Below, piece by piece: positions 1-8,846 of a DNA stretch of 41,832 nucleotides. Every line of letters begins with the position of its first letter. The first letter of the stretch is position 1. Source of the DNA: Limosilactobacillus antri DSM 16041 (GTDB lineage Bacteria; Bacillota; Bacilli; Lactobacillales; Lactobacillaceae); NCBI RefSeq assembly GCF_000160835.1, contig NZ_GG700733.1, positions 582,954-624,785 on the forward strand, read 5' to 3'. The notes beneath the pieces are model-generated. The model had not been told where the DNA came from and ran no database searches. It saw only the letters and a program-made list of their open reading frames with translations. The position numbers and the translations under genes were made by a program.

Positions 1-2
1 AT

Positions 3-54
3 AATAAATAAACACCCGGAATCGATCAAAGTCGGTGCCGGGTGTTTATTTATT
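3..54. terminator. Bidirectional terminator-like hairpin
   Basis: A perfect 17-bp inverted repeat (3-19 with 38-54, 18-nt loop) with a CACCCGG/CCGGGTG core and A/T-rich outer arms. It lies about 70 bp beyond the stop of the minus-strand dehydrogenase gene and would end its transcript. It may also serve a plus-strand gene that lies left of the window. Between it and the dehydrogenase stop I see nothing else. Confidence 0.7.
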
Positions 55-124
55 TAGGCGGCTTGCTGTTCCAATAGCAGTTTCCGAAATCGCAAGCGCC
101 GCTTTTCAGGCCTTGTTTAGCCGG

Positions 125-896
125 CTAACCACGGGCTGATTGTCCACCGTCGATGACAAGCTCGGCACCATTAATGAACCGTGCCTCGTCCGACGCCAGG
201 AAAAGGACCGCGTAGCCAACATCTTCAGGGTTCCCAAGGTAGCCTAATGGAATTGCGCCAATCAGGTTATCGAGCTTTTCTTTGCTTAGCGTAAATTGCT
301 GCATCATTGGGGTGACAATCCAGCCGGGGAGAACAGTGTTAACCCGGATGTTGAATTTGCCCAGTTCCCGTGCTGCCCCCTTGGTAAAGGAACGACTGGC
401 GCCCTTAGGTGCTGTGTACGGGGAAGCACCGGCAATTCCCTGCACGCTTGCCAGGGACGAGGTGTTGACAATTGAACCCTGCCCATTCTTCTTCATGTAG
501 GGGACGACGGCTTTGACACCGATAAAGTGTGCGAGCGCGTTGATGTCCATAAAATGGTGCCAATCATCAACGGTGGAATCCATCAAACTGCTGGTCGTGT
601 CTGTAACCCCGATTCCAGCATTGTTGACTAAAATATCCAACTTGCCGAATTTCTCAATAGCGACACTCACTACTTTTTGCCAGTCGCTTTCCTTAGTAAC
701 ATCATGGATAACGGGGTGGATCCGGTCGCCAAACTGTTCGGCCAACTTTCGTGCTTGTTTTTTCAACAAGTCAAATTGAATGTCAGTGGCAATCACCTGG
801 GCGCCTTCCTGAAGAAAGAGCCGCGCTTCTGCTGCTCCCTGTCCGCTTGCGGCCCCCGGTGATAATTGCTACTTTATCTTTTAATCGATTAGTCAT
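125..896 (-). pseudogene. Short-chain dehydrogenase/reductase, frameshifted near the N-terminus
   Basis: An NAD(P)-dependent oxidoreductase of the classical SDR family; the substrate cannot be told. The natural start is the ATG at 896-894 (reading MTNRLKDKVAIITG), preceded by an AGAGGGG ribosome binding site. The frame breaks at a run of five C on the plus strand (853-857). With four, the protein would read on through the Rossmann motif TGAASGQG into the long open frame that ends at 125, about 256 aa in all, the usual SDR length. The downstream part keeps NNAG, the catalytic Ser region (NTSSLAS), Tyr-x3-Lys as YTAPK, and the C-terminal dimer segment ending IDGGQSARG. An internal start at 796 would give 223 aa without the nucleotide-binding glycine motif, so it would probably be inactive. 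Everything after the break is intact, so the mutation is recent, or a sequencing error in a homopolymer, or a phase-variable tract. Confidence 0.85.
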
Positions 897-1240
897 GTGA
901 TAACCCCTCTTTGGTTAGTAAACTATAAAGTCAATCTAATCAGACTTGCTGGAGCAATTCAAATAATTTTGCGGAAGGTAAGCGGCAGTTCACTATTCTC
1001 GCGATATACCAATATTTGATGGGGGAGGCCCCTCCTAATAAGCTTGATCCGGTCTGCAAGGGGCTTGCCGACATTTATCACCTGAATGATGTAATGAAGA
1101 AATTGCTAATCCGAATTTTGGCTGGGCACGGAACACGGTTATTAAAGCTTATATGACGTTTTTATCATATTGAGCTGGCCTTGCCATAGCCTGAATTTAA
1201 ACCGGGATTCTTTTGCTGGGCACTTACCAGCAAATTATGC
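897..1240. other. Gene-poor intergenic region between the SDR gene and ctsR
   Basis: This stretch of about 340 bp has no recognisable complete gene. A plus-strand reading frame without stops runs from 929 to 1156 (75 codons), but it has no ATG at its start and no ribosome binding site. Its translation (for example KKLLIRILAGHGTRLLKLI near the end) did not match a family I know. It could be a decayed gene or chance. No terminator or tRNA is evident. Confidence 0.4.
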
Positions 1241-1246
1241 TAAAAT
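1241..1246 (+). promoter_or_regulatory. ctsR promoter, extended -10
   Basis: TAAAAT preceded by TGC (TGn extended -10) lies 40 bp before the ctsR start. No good -35 box stands at 17 bp; TTGCTG at 1213-1218 is too far. Extended -10 promoters tolerate a weak -35. The start point would fall inside or next to the CtsR operator. Confidence 0.6.
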
Positions 1247-1249
1247 AAT

Positions 1250-1266
1250 GGTCAGTATTAGTCAGA
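1250..1266 (+). promoter_or_regulatory. CtsR operator
   Basis: GGTCAGTATTAGTCAGA is a tandem pair of RGTCA heptads (1250-1256 and 1260-1266) with a 3-nt spacer, close to the CtsR consensus RGTCAAANANRGTCAAA. It lies just after the -10 box, where a bound repressor would block initiation. This fits autoregulation of ctsR-clpC, with release on heat stress. Confidence 0.85.
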
Positions 1267-1280
1267 ACAAGGGGGGGTAA

Positions 1281-1751
1281 ATGATGGAGAATAAGAGTAT
1301 TTCGGATCTGATTGAAGCTTACTTGAAAGAAATTCTGGGTGACTCTGCCCAGATTGAAATTCGCCGTTCTGAGATTGCAAACCATTTTGACGTGGTTCCG
1401 TCCCAGATTAACTACGTCATCAAGACCCGGTTTACCATCCAGAATGGCTACCTGGTTAAGAGCAAGCGCGGTGGCGGCGGGTATATCCGCATTGAGCGTG
1501 TTAATTTACTTGATAACATTGACGTGTTAAACTCGTTAATCCAAACAATTGGCGATTCAATTCGGGAACGTGATGCTTTTGCCATCGTACAGACGCTCTA
1601 CGATGAAAAAGTCATCACACAACGGGAAGGAGATTTGATGCTGGTTGCCCTTGCCAAGCAGACACTTGACGTTGGCAATACCGACGTTGAAGCTCGGCTA
1701 AGGGCCCGCGTGCTGATTTCGCTGCTGAATCGATTACGGTATGAAAGTTAG
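1281..1751 (+). CDS. ctsR: Transcriptional repressor CtsR (class III stress genes)
   Basis: CtsR represses clp genes by binding tandem RGTCAAA heptads and lets go at high temperature. The 156-aa product has the usual length, an N-terminal winged helix-turn-helix (about residues 1-75) and the glycine-rich wing RGGGGYIRI at about residues 63-71, which acts as the thermosensor in this family. The C-terminal part forms the dimerisation and regulatory domain. The start is one of two adjacent ATG codons (1281 or 1284) after an AAGGGGGGG ribosome binding site at 1269-1277; the second has the better spacing. A CtsR site lies directly upstream, and clpC follows 15 bp after the stop in one operon. The McsA and McsB genes found between ctsR and clpC in Bacillus are absent, as is usual in lactobacilli. 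Confidence 0.97.
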   Translation: MMENKSISDLIEAYLKEILGDSAQIEIRRSEIANHFDVVPSQINYVIKTRFTIQNGYLVKSKRGGGGYIRIERVNLLDNIDVLNSLIQTIGDSIRERDAFAIVQTLYDEKVITQREGDLMLVALAKQTLDVGNTDVEARLRARVLISLLNRLRYES

Positions 1752-1766
1752 AAGGGATGATTGCTA

Positions 1767-4250
1767 ATGGATAACATGTTTACTCCTAGTGCTAAGCATG
1801 TCTTGATGATTGCCCATGAACAAGCTAAATACTTTAAACACCAAGCGGTCGGGACCGAACACCTCCTGCTCGCGCTGGCAATGGACAAGGATGGGATCGC
1901 CAATAAGATCTTTGAGCAGTTTTCAATCACCAGTGACGATATTCGGGAAGAAATTGAGCGCTTGATTGGCTACGGGACGCTTGACCAACTTGGCCCCGCC
2001 GACTACCTGCCATACTCGCCGAAAGCTAAGCAGGTCTTAGCGCTGGCCGGCCAGGAAGCCCAGCAGATGCACTCCCTGAAAGTCGGGACGGAGCACCTGC
2101 TGCTGGCCCTGATTGCTGACGAAAGCGTTCTGTCTTCACGGATTTTGTTTAGCTTGGACGTTTTGCCACGCCAGGTCCGCAAAGTGACCCTGCGGCGGCT
2201 TGGGGTGGCGGAGAGTCAGCTCCGGCGGCAGGCTAATCGGCAGGAGAGCAGCCGCAAGAGCGGAACACCGACCCTTGATAAACTTGCCCGGGACCTGACC
2301 AAGCTTGCCCGTGACAAGCAGCTGGATCCGGTGGTCGGCCGGGACGCCGAAATTCGGCGGACCATCCAGATTCTCAGCCGGCGGACCAAGAATAACCCGG
2401 TGCTGATTGGTGAACCGGGGGTTGGTAAGACCGCCATCGCCGAGGGCCTGGCTCAAAAGATGGTGGCCGGGACGGTTCCCGGCGAGCTGGCTAATAAACG
2501 GCTGATGGTCCTTGATATGGGTTCGCTAGTCGCGGGCACCAAGTACCGGGGCGAGTTTGAAAACCGCCTCAAGAAAGTAATTGAAGAAATTCAAGCAGAC
2601 GGGCACGTTATTCTCTTTATTGACGAGCTGCATACGCTGATTGGGGCTGGTGGAGCCGAGGGCGCGATTGACGCTTCCAACATTTTGAAGCCCGCCTTGG
2701 CCCGCGGGGAATTACAGACGATTGGGGCGACGACCCTCGACGAGTACCAAAAGTACATTGAATCGGACGCGGCCCTGGAACGGCGGTTTGCGACGGTCCA
2801 GGTGGCTGAGCCGACACCTGAGGAGAGCCTGGCAATCTTGAAGGGCCTGCGGCCACGGTACGAAGCCCACCACCACGCCAAGATCACTGATGAGGCGTTG
2901 GAACAGGCAGTAAAACTCTCTGACCGCTACATCTCTGACCGCTTCTTGCCAGACAAGGCCATTGACCTGATGGACGAGGCCGCGGCGATGGTACGGATCA
3001 ATGCCGAAGAAAAGAAGACCCGGAAGCCGTCACTGGATGAGCAGATTGACGAGCTGCAGTCCGCCAAGGAAGCAGCGATTGAGGAACAGGACTTTGACAA
3101 GGCTGCTGACCTGCGGGAACAAGAGTTGTCCTTGCGGGCCAAGCAGGAACGGCAGGCTGACCGGGTTAGCGAACGGGCTGCCGAGCAGCACTACCGCCTC
3201 CGGGTGACCGGCGAGGACGTTGCCAAGATTGTTGCCGAGTGGACGGGTGTTCCGCTGACCCAGCTGAAGCGGAGCGAAAGCGACCGGCTGATCAACCTGG
3301 AGAAGGTTCTCCACCGGCGGGTCATCGGTCAAAACGAAGCGGTCGACGCGGTTGCCAAGGCAATTCGGCGGGCCCGGAGCGGTCTAAAGAACCCGAACCG
3401 GCCGATCGGTTCCTTCATGTTCCTGGGGCCAACTGGGGTCGGGAAAACCGAGCTGGCTAAGGCCCTGGCCGAAGCAATGTTTGGTTCGGAAGACAACATG
3501 ATCCGGATTGACATGTCCGAGTACATGGAGAAGTTCAGCACTAGCCGGCTGATCGGGGCAGCACCTGGTTACGTCGGTTACGATGAAGGTGGCCAGCTGA
3601 CGGAGAAGGTCCGGCAGCACCCGTACTCCGTAGTTCTGCTGGATGAAGCGGAGAAGGCCCACCCCGACGTCTTCAACCTCCTGCTCCAGGTTCTCGACGA
3701 CGGCTACCTCACCGATTCCAAGGGCCGCCGGGTGGACTTCCGGAATACGATTATTATTATGACTTCTAACCTGGGGGCGACCCAGCTGCAGGATGAAAAG
3801 GAAGTCGGCTTTGGGGCCCGTGACGTGAGCCAGGACTACAACGCAATGGCGGGAGCAATTCGGCAGCAGCTGAAGCTGCATTTCCGGCCCGAATTTTTGA
3901 ACCGGATTGATGAAACAATCATCTTCCACTCATTGAATAAGCAGGAACTGCACCAGATTGTGAAACTGATGACCAACGAGCTTCGTGAGCGGGTTGCAGA
4001 GCAGGGGATCAGCTTGAAGGTTACGCCAGCAGCGATTGATCTCATTGCGGCGGCCGGTTACGACCCGGAATACGGGGCACGGCCATTGCGGCGGGCAATT
4101 CAGGACAAGGTTGAAGACCGCTTGAGCACCGCCCTGATTGACCACGAAATTAATCCGGGCGATACCGTGACCGTCGGTGCCCACCACGGTGAAATTACGG
4201 TCAAGGTCAAAACACCAGCCGCCAAGGAGCTGGCTAAAGTTAACCATTAA
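1767..4250 (+). CDS. clpC: ATP-dependent Clp protease ATP-binding subunit ClpC
   Basis: A Hsp100 AAA+ unfoldase that feeds substrates to ClpP and works with adaptors such as MecA; cytoplasmic. The 827-aa protein has a double Clp N-domain (about 1-145, with GTEHLLLAL repeated), a first AAA+ domain with Walker A GEPGVGKT at 215-222 and Walker [10 protein letters not shown], a middle region with an UVR motif (about 420-455), and a second AAA+ domain with GPTGVGKT at 554-561 and [14 protein letters not shown]. The C-terminal D2-small domain contains YGARPLRR. I chose ATG 1767 over the in-frame TTG at 1761 because the AGAAGGGATGA ribosome binding site (1750-1760) is correctly spaced only for the ATG. 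It is co-transcribed with ctsR and so under CtsR control. A strong hairpin ends the operon. Confidence 0.97.
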   Translation: MDNMFTPSAKHVLMIAHEQAKYFKHQAVGTEHLLLALAMDKDGIANKIFEQFSITSDDIREEIERLIGYGTLDQLGPADYLPYSPKAKQVLALAGQEAQQMHSLKVGTEHLLLALIADESVLSSRILFSLDVLPRQVRKVTLRRLGVAESQLRRQANRQESSRKSGTPTLDKLARDLTKLARDKQLDPVVGRDAEIRRTIQILSRRTKNNPVLIGEPGVGKTAIAEGLAQKMVAGTVPGELANKRLMVLDMGSLVAGTKYRGEFENRLKKVIEEIQADGHVILFIDELHTLIGAGGAEGAIDASNILKPALARGELQTIGATTLDEYQKYIESDAALERRFATVQVAEPTPEESLAILKGLRPRYEAHHHAKITDEALEQAVKLSDRYISDRFLPDKAIDLMDEAAAMVRINAEEKKTRKPSLDEQIDELQSAKEAAIEEQDFDKAADLREQELSLRAKQERQADRVSERAAEQHYRLRVTGEDVAKIVAEWTGVPLTQLKRSESDRLINLEKVLHRRVIGQNEAVDAVAKAIRRARSGLKNPNRPIGSFMFLGPTGVGKTELAKALAEAMFGSEDNMIRIDMSEYMEKFSTSRLIGAAPGYVGYDEGGQLTEKVRQHPYSVVLLDEAEKAHPDVFNLLLQVLDDGYLTDSKGRRVDFRNTIIIMTSNLGATQLQDEKEVGFGARDVSQDYNAMAGAIRQQLKLHFRPEFLNRIDETIIFHSLNKQELHQIVKLMTNELRERVAEQGISLKVTPAAIDLIAAAGYDPEYGARPLRRAIQDKVEDRLSTALIDHEINPGDTVTVGAHHGEITVKVKTPAAKELAKVNH

Positions 4251-4257
4251 GGCCAAA

Positions 4258-4305
4258 AACAATAGCGCTAAATTCGCGAATGAAAACGAATTTAGCGCTA
4301 TTGTT
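4258..4305 (+). terminator. Terminator-like 19-bp perfect hairpin after clpC
   Basis: A perfect 19-bp inverted repeat (4258-4276 with 4287-4305, 10-nt loop) directly after the clpC stop. Only a short U stretch follows, so it could also protect mRNA 3' ends or bind a protein. Its core GCGCTAAAT recurs at 4326-4334 in the tetR promoter. Confidence 0.65.
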
Positions 4306-4318
4306 ACGGGCGCAATAG

Positions 4319-4348
4319 TTGTTTTGCGCTAAATAATAGTCCTATAAT
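4319..4348 (+). promoter_or_regulatory. tetR promoter
   Basis: -35 TTGTTT at 4319-4324 and a consensus -10 TATAAT at 4343-4348, 18 bp apart. GCGCTAAAT lies in the spacer. The tetR ATG is at 4382, after a GAGGAGGA ribosome binding site. Confidence 0.7.
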
Positions 4349-4381
4349 AGAGATTAGCCAATTTGAGGAGGAAGTTAGTTA

Positions 4382-4978
4382 ATGAAACGAGCAGAACAAT
4401 TAGAAAAAACTCGTCAGGCGATTGTTAAGACGGCGACGAAACTATTCTTGCAAAACGGGTTTGGTGAAACTTCAACCCGGGACATCGCCAAGCAGATTGG
4501 AATTACCCAGCCAGCCTTATACCACCACTTTAGTGATAAGGAAGTCCTATACCTGGACGTGATGAACAAATTATCTGGGAAAATCCGGCAAGAGATCAAT
4601 AAGGTGATGCGCAAACACGACTTGGCGCCAGAAGAACAGCTGCTGGAGATCGTCAAGGTCCTCAAGAAGCACCACCCGCTGAGTATTTATGATCAATACC
4701 GTCAGGCGATGCTCCTCCTTTCAAAGAGTTCGCAGCAGAAGCTAAACATTATTTTTACCATGGATTACTTGGAACCAATCAGCGACTTCTTTAAGCAGCC
4801 ATCCGTTAACCTGCGTCCGGACCTGTTGCCGAAGGAAGCGGCAGAACTATTTTTGGCCAGCCTGTCACCGCTCTTTGGGACCTACCAGCTGATTGGCGGG
4901 CACTCGATTTCTGATGACGACCGGGACCGGCTGATTCTTAACTGCATCATTAACGGCCTGGCTAAGCGAGAAAATTAA
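4382..4978 (+). CDS. TetR/AcrR family transcriptional regulator
   Basis: A 198-aa protein with an N-terminal TetR helix-turn-helix (about residues 10-56): ATKLFLQNGFGETSTRDIA, then IGITQPALYHHFSDKEVLY, the typical recognition-helix signature. The C-terminal ligand-binding domain is not assignable. TetR repressors usually bind palindromes near their own promoter and next to the gene they control, often an efflux pump or enzyme. Here neither neighbour is such a target: clpC lies upstream and rpoB downstream, so it may act in trans or only on itself. Start: ATG 4382 after GAGGAGGA. No separate terminator follows; the rpoB promoters begin 11 bp after its stop, and its transcript could run into the rpoB leader terminator at 5086-5122. 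Confidence 0.9.
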   Translation: MKRAEQLEKTRQAIVKTATKLFLQNGFGETSTRDIAKQIGITQPALYHHFSDKEVLYLDVMNKLSGKIRQEINKVMRKHDLAPEEQLLEIVKVLKKHHPLSIYDQYRQAMLLLSKSSQQKLNIIFTMDYLEPISDFFKQPSVNLRPDLLPKEAAELFLASLSPLFGTYQLIGGHSISDDDRDRLILNCIINGLAKREN

Positions 4979-4988
4979 AACTTAATTA

Positions 4989-5030
4989 TTGACATTCATG
5001 ATTGACATTACTATACTAATATAGTATGTA
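4989..5030 (+). promoter_or_regulatory. Tandem rpoB promoters with an overlapping palindrome
   Basis: Two consensus -35 boxes, TTGACA at 4989-4994 and 5002-5007, lie 13 bp apart. The first pairs with -10 TATACT at 5012-5017 (17-bp spacer); the second could use TATGTA at 5025-5030 (17 bp). A palindrome TACTATA-CTAA-TATAGTA (5009-5026) covers the -10 region and could be an operator. These are the likely main promoters of rpoB-rpoC. Confidence 0.75.
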
Positions 5031-5037
5031 ATTGTGA

Positions 5038-5178
5038 GTTCATTTGAGCCTGGTGATCTATTGTCCATCAGGTTCTGCAATAAAACCAAAGACAGTCCCA
5101 ATACTGTTTTTGGATTTTTTTTGCCCAAAATGTCGCTTTTGGTTCAATTGTAATCAAAATGTAACATTTAAATGAACC
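5038..5178 (+). ncRNA. Structured rpoB leader (Lacto-rpoB-type RNA) with internal terminator
   Basis: The roughly 150-nt 5' leader of rpoB can form several helices: CCTGGTG (5049-5055) with CATCAGG (5066-5072); an intrinsic terminator stem (5086-5113) followed by eight U; CCAAAA (5125-5130) with TTTTGG (5137-5142); and a long-range closing helix GTTCATTT (5038-5045) with AAATGAAC (5170-5177). The Lacto-rpoB motif (Weinberg and colleagues, 2010) occurs in rpoB 5' leaders of lactic acid bacteria, and this region matches it in position and lineage. That identity is by context; I could not compare it to the covariance model. Confidence 0.65.
5086..5122 (+). terminator. Intrinsic terminator inside the rpoB leader
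   Basis: CCAAAGACAGT (5086-5096) pairs with ACTGTTTTTGG (5103-5113), 11 bp with one G-U and a 6-nt loop, followed by A and eight T (5115-5122). The segment AACCAAA (5084-5090) can instead pair with TTTGGTT (5138-5144), which would prevent the terminator. It could attenuate rpoB, or simply end tetR transcripts. Confidence 0.7.
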
Positions 5179-5206
5179 CACCCAACAAATTAGAGAGGTG
5201 AACAGT

Positions 5207-8200
5207 TTGGCCGGACATTTAGTAAAATACGGTAAGCACCGTACCCGTCGTAGCTACTCCCGAATTAAAGAAGTTCTCGAGTTGCCAAACCTGATTGAAA
5301 TCCAGACCGATTCTTACAATTGGTTTATGGACAAAGGTTTGCGGGAAATGTTTGATGATATTATGCCGATTGACGATTTCCAAGGAAAGCTCTCTTTGGA
5401 ATTTGTGGACTATCAACTTTTAGAACCGAAGTACACTGTTGATGAAGCACGTGAACATGATGCGAACTACTCAGCACCACTCCATGTAACCTTGCGGCTG
5501 ACCAACCACGAAACTGGTGAGATCAAGTCCCAAGACGTGTTCTTCGGTGACTTCCCACTGATGACTGACCAGGGGACCTTCATTATTAACGGTGCCGAGC
5601 GGGTAATTGTTTCCCAATTAGTCCGTTCACCAGGCGTCTACTACAATGAAGAAGCCGATAAGAATGGTCGGCCAAGCTATGGTGCTACCTTTATTCCTAA
5701 CCGTGGTGCCTGGCTGGAATACGAAACTGACGCTAAGAACATCTCCTACGTCCGAATTGACCGGACCCGGAAGCTGCCAATGACCGAATTGGTTCGGGCA
5801 CTGGGCTTTGGTTCCGATGACGAGATCATTGATATGTTCGGTGGCGACAGTGAAACCCTGTCGCTGACCCTGGATAAGGATGTTCACAAGAACGCCGAAG
5901 ACTCCCGGGTTGAAGAAGCCTTAAAGGATATTTACGAACGGCTGCGTCCAGGCGAACCGAAGACTGCGGACTCTGCACGAAACCTGCTGACGGCGCGGTT
6001 CTTTGATCCAAAGCGTTACGACATGGCGCCGGTGGGTCGTTACAAGACCAACAAGAAGCTGATGCTCAAGTACCGGCTGCTTGGCCAGACCCTGGCGGAA
6101 ACGTTGGCCGACCCCGACACCGGTGAAGTTCTGGCACAAAAGGGCGACACGGTGACTAAGGAAGTCCTTAAGCAGCTGGAACCATACCTGGACCGGGACG
6201 ACTTCAAGATGGTTACCTACACGCCGTCTGACGAAGCGGTAGTCACGGAACCAGTGAAGCTGCAAAAGATCCTGGTTTACTCCAAGAATGACCCAGACCG
6301 GGTTGTGCCGATCATTGGCAATGGCCACATTCCGTTGGAATACAAGCACATCGAACCGGCTGATATTCTTGCTTCCCTGAACTACTTCTTCAACTTGCAA
6401 GAAGGCATCGGCAACACCGACGACATCGACCACTTGGGGAACCGGCGGATTCGTTCCGTGGGTGAACTGCTGCAAAACCAATTCCGGATTGGGCTTGCCC
6501 GGATGGAACGGGTCGTTCGTGAACGGATGTCCATCCAGGACCCCGACACGGTAACGCCGCAACAGCTGATTAACATTCGGCCGGTGGTTGCGTCGATCAA
6601 GGAATTCTTTGGTTCTTCCCAGCTGTCCCAGTTCATGGACCAGACCAACCCGCTGGGTGAATTGACCCACAAGCGGCGGCTCTCTGCCCTTGGTCCTGGT
6701 GGTTTGACCCGTGACCGGGCTGGTTACGAAGTTCGTGACGTGCACTATACCCACTATGGCCGGATGTGCCCGATCGAAACGCCTGAAGGTCCAAACATCG
6801 GTCTGATCAACAGTCTTTCCTCCTACGCTCGTGTTAACAAGTATGGCTTTATCGAAACGCCATACCGTCGTGTATCCTGGAAGGACCACAAGGTTACCGA
6901 CAAGATCGATTACCTGACGGCCGACGAAGAAGATAACTTCATCATTGCCCAGGCCAACTCACCGTTGAATGACGATGGCTCCTTTGTTGATGATGAGGTT
7001 ATGGCTCGTGACAAGGATGACTACATTGAAACCAGTGTTGAAAACGTCGACTACATGGACGTTTCGCCAAAACAAGTTGTTTCCGTTGCTTCCGCATGTA
7101 TTCCATTCCTTGAAAACGATGACTCTAACCGTGCGCTGATGGGTGCCAATATGCAGCGGCAAGCTGTTCCGTTGATCAACCCACACGCACCACTGGTAAG
7201 TACCGGTATTGACTACAAAGCAGCTCACGACTCTGGGGTGGCCCTGATTGCTAAGAAGCCTGGTACCGTTGAATACGTTGACGCACGTGAAGTTCGGGTT
7301 CGCGAAGAAGACGGTTCATTAGACACCTACAAGCTGATGAAGTTCCGTCGTTCCAACGGTGGTAAGAACTACAACCAGCGGCCAATCGTCAAGGTCGGCG
7401 AACACGTAGATGCCGATGACGTTCTTGCTGATGGTCCATCGATGGAAGAAGGGGAATTGGCATTAGGGCAAAACCCGCTGATTGCCTTCATGACTTGGCA
7501 GGGTTACAACTTCGAAGATGCCATCGCCATCAACGAACGGCTGGTTAAGGACGACGTTTACACGTCCATCCACATCGAATCTTACGAGTCAGAAGCTCGT
7601 GAGACGAAGCTGGGACCAGAAGAAATGACCCGCGAAATTCCAAACGTCGGCGATGACGCATTAAAGGACCTCGACGAAGACGGGATTGTCCGTGTCGGTG
7701 CCGAGGTTCACGATGGCGACATCCTGGTTGGTAAGGTTACGCCAAAGGGGATGACCGAACTGTCCGCCGAGGAACGGCTCTTGCACGCCATCTTTGGTGA
7801 AAAGTCCCGTGAAGTCCGTGACACCTCGCTCCGTGTTCCTCACGGTGGCGGCGGGATCGTCCAGGACGTTAAGATCTTCACCCGGGAAAACGGTGATGAA
7901 TTATCACCAGGTGTGAACACCATGGTCCGGGTCTACATCGCCCAAAAGCGGAAGATCCAGGTCGGTGACAAGATGTCTGGTCGTCACGGTAACAAGGGGA
8001 CGGTTTCAATCGTAATCCCTGAAGAAGATATGCCGTACATGCCAGACGGGACGCCGATCGACATCATGCTGAGCCCGATGGGTGTGCCAAGTCGTATGAA
8101 CATTGGTCAGCTGCTGGAATTGCACCTGGGGATGGCTGCCAAGCGCCTCGGGATCCATATGGCAACGCCAGTCTTTGATGGGGCAACCGATAAGGACGTT

Positions 8201-8791
8201 TGGGATGCTGTCCGCGAAGCTGGTTTCCCAGAAGATGGGAAGACGATCCTCTACGATGGTCGAACTGGTGAACCATTTGAAAACCGGATTGCCGTTGGTT
8301 CGATGCACTACCTGAAGCTGGCCCACATGGTCGATGATAAGATTCACGCTCGGTCCACTGGTCCTTACTCACTGGTTACTCAGCAACCACTTGGTGGGAA
8401 GGCCCAGTTCGGTGGTCAGCGGTTCGGTGAAATGGAAGTTTGGGCACTTGAAGCGTACGGTGCCGCCTACACCCTTCAAGAAATCCTGACTTACAAGTCA
8501 GACGATACCGTTGGTCGGGTCCGGACTTACGATGCCATCATCAATGGTGAATCAATTCCGAAGCCGGGGGTTCCAGAATCATTCCGGGTGCTGGTTAAGG
8601 AATTACAAGCACTGGGCTTGGACATGAAGGTCCTCGATGGCAACCACAAGGAAGTTCAATTGAAGAACATGGATGAAGATGACGCCGAAGTAGTTAGTGT
8701 TGACGCGCTCGCCAAGTACGCTGAGCAGCACAGTGCGGACGGTAAGGATAAGGCCGCTTCGTCATCTTCCACCGAAGATAATGCTAAGTAG
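5207..8791 (+). CDS. rpoB: DNA-directed RNA polymerase subunit beta
   Basis: The catalytic beta subunit of RNA polymerase, 1194 aa. Recognisable parts include the rifampicin region [18 protein letters not shown] and [14 protein letters not shown] with susceptible-type residues (Gln, Asp, His, Ser at the usual resistance positions), the [17 protein letters not shown] block, [10 protein letters not shown], and the C-terminal [21 protein letters not shown] chose TTG 5207 (protein beginning [20 protein letters not shown] after fMet), because the AGAGAGGTGA ribosome binding site (5192-5201) sits 5 nt before it. An upstream in-frame GTG (5198) lies inside that site and is unlikely. An acidic, Ser-rich tail ends the protein. 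rpoC follows 55 bp downstream in the same operon. Expression is probably tuned by the structured leader. Confidence 0.98.
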   Translation: MAGHLVKYGKHRTRRSYSRIKEVLELPNLIEIQTDSYNWFMDKGLREMFDDIMPIDDFQGKLSLEFVDYQLLEPKYTVDEAREHDANYSAPLHVTLRLTNHETGEIKSQDVFFGDFPLMTDQGTFIINGAERVIVSQLVRSPGVYYNEEADKNGRPSYGATFIPNRGAWLEYETDAKNISYVRIDRTRKLPMTELVRALGFGSDDEIIDMFGGDSETLSLTLDKDVHKNAEDSRVEEALKDIYERLRPGEPKTADSARNLLTARFFDPKRYDMAPVGRYKTNKKLMLKYRLLGQTLAETLADPDTGEVLAQKGDTVTKEVLKQLEPYLDRDDFKMVTYTPSDEAVVTEPVKLQKILVYSKNDPDRVVPIIGNGHIPLEYKHIEPADILASLNYFFNLQEGIGNTDDIDHLGNRRIRSVGELLQNQFRIGLARMERVVRERMSIQDPDTVTPQQLINIRPVVASIKEFFGSSQLSQFMDQTNPLGELTHKRRLSALGPGGLTRDRAGYEVRDVHYTHYGRMCPIETPEGPNIGLINSLSSYARVNKYGFIETPYRRVSWKDHKVTDKIDYLTADEEDNFIIAQANSPLNDDGSFVDDEVMARDKDDYIETSVENVDYMDVSPKQVVSVASACIPFLENDDSNRALMGANMQRQAVPLINPHAPLVSTGIDYKAAHDSGVALIAKKPGTVEYVDAREVRVREEDGSLDTYKLMKFRRSNGGKNYNQRPIVKVGEHVDADDVLADGPSMEEGELALGQNPLIAFMTWQGYNFEDAIAINERLVKDDVYTSIHIESYESEARETKLGPEEMTREIPNVGDDALKDLDEDGIVRVGAEVHDGDILVGKVTPKGMTELSAEERLLHAIFGEKSREVRDTSLRVPHGGGGIVQDVKIFTRENGDELSPGVNTMVRVYIAQKRKIQVGDKMSGRHGNKGTVSIVIPEEDMPYMPDGTPIDIMLSPMGVPSRMNIGQLLELHLGMAAKRLGIHMATPVFDGATDKDVWDAVREAGFPEDGKTILYDGRTGEPFENRIAVGSMHYLKLAHMVDDKIHARSTGPYSLVTQQPLGGKAQFGGQRFGEMEVWALEAYGAAYTLQEILTYKSDDTVGRVRTYDAIINGESIPKPGVPESFRVLVKELQALGLDMKVLDGNHKEVQLKNMDEDDAEVVSVDALAKYAEQHSADGKDKAASSSSTEDNAK

Positions 8792-8846
8792 GATTTAAGA
8801 TATAGTTCTTCACTCATGTACTTAAGAAATAAGGAGGAACAATCCT

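Noticed and set aside
5034..5153. A 39-codon open frame from GTG in the rpoB leader, possible leader peptide
   Set aside because: No ribosome binding site before it, and its sequence is dictated by the terminator stem. Not supported as coding.
5921..6889. Long open frame of 322 codons on the minus strand inside rpoB
   Set aside because: It lies wholly opposite a conserved gene, has no ribosome binding site and no recognisable domain. Long antisense frames are expected in GC-rich, strongly codon-biased genes.
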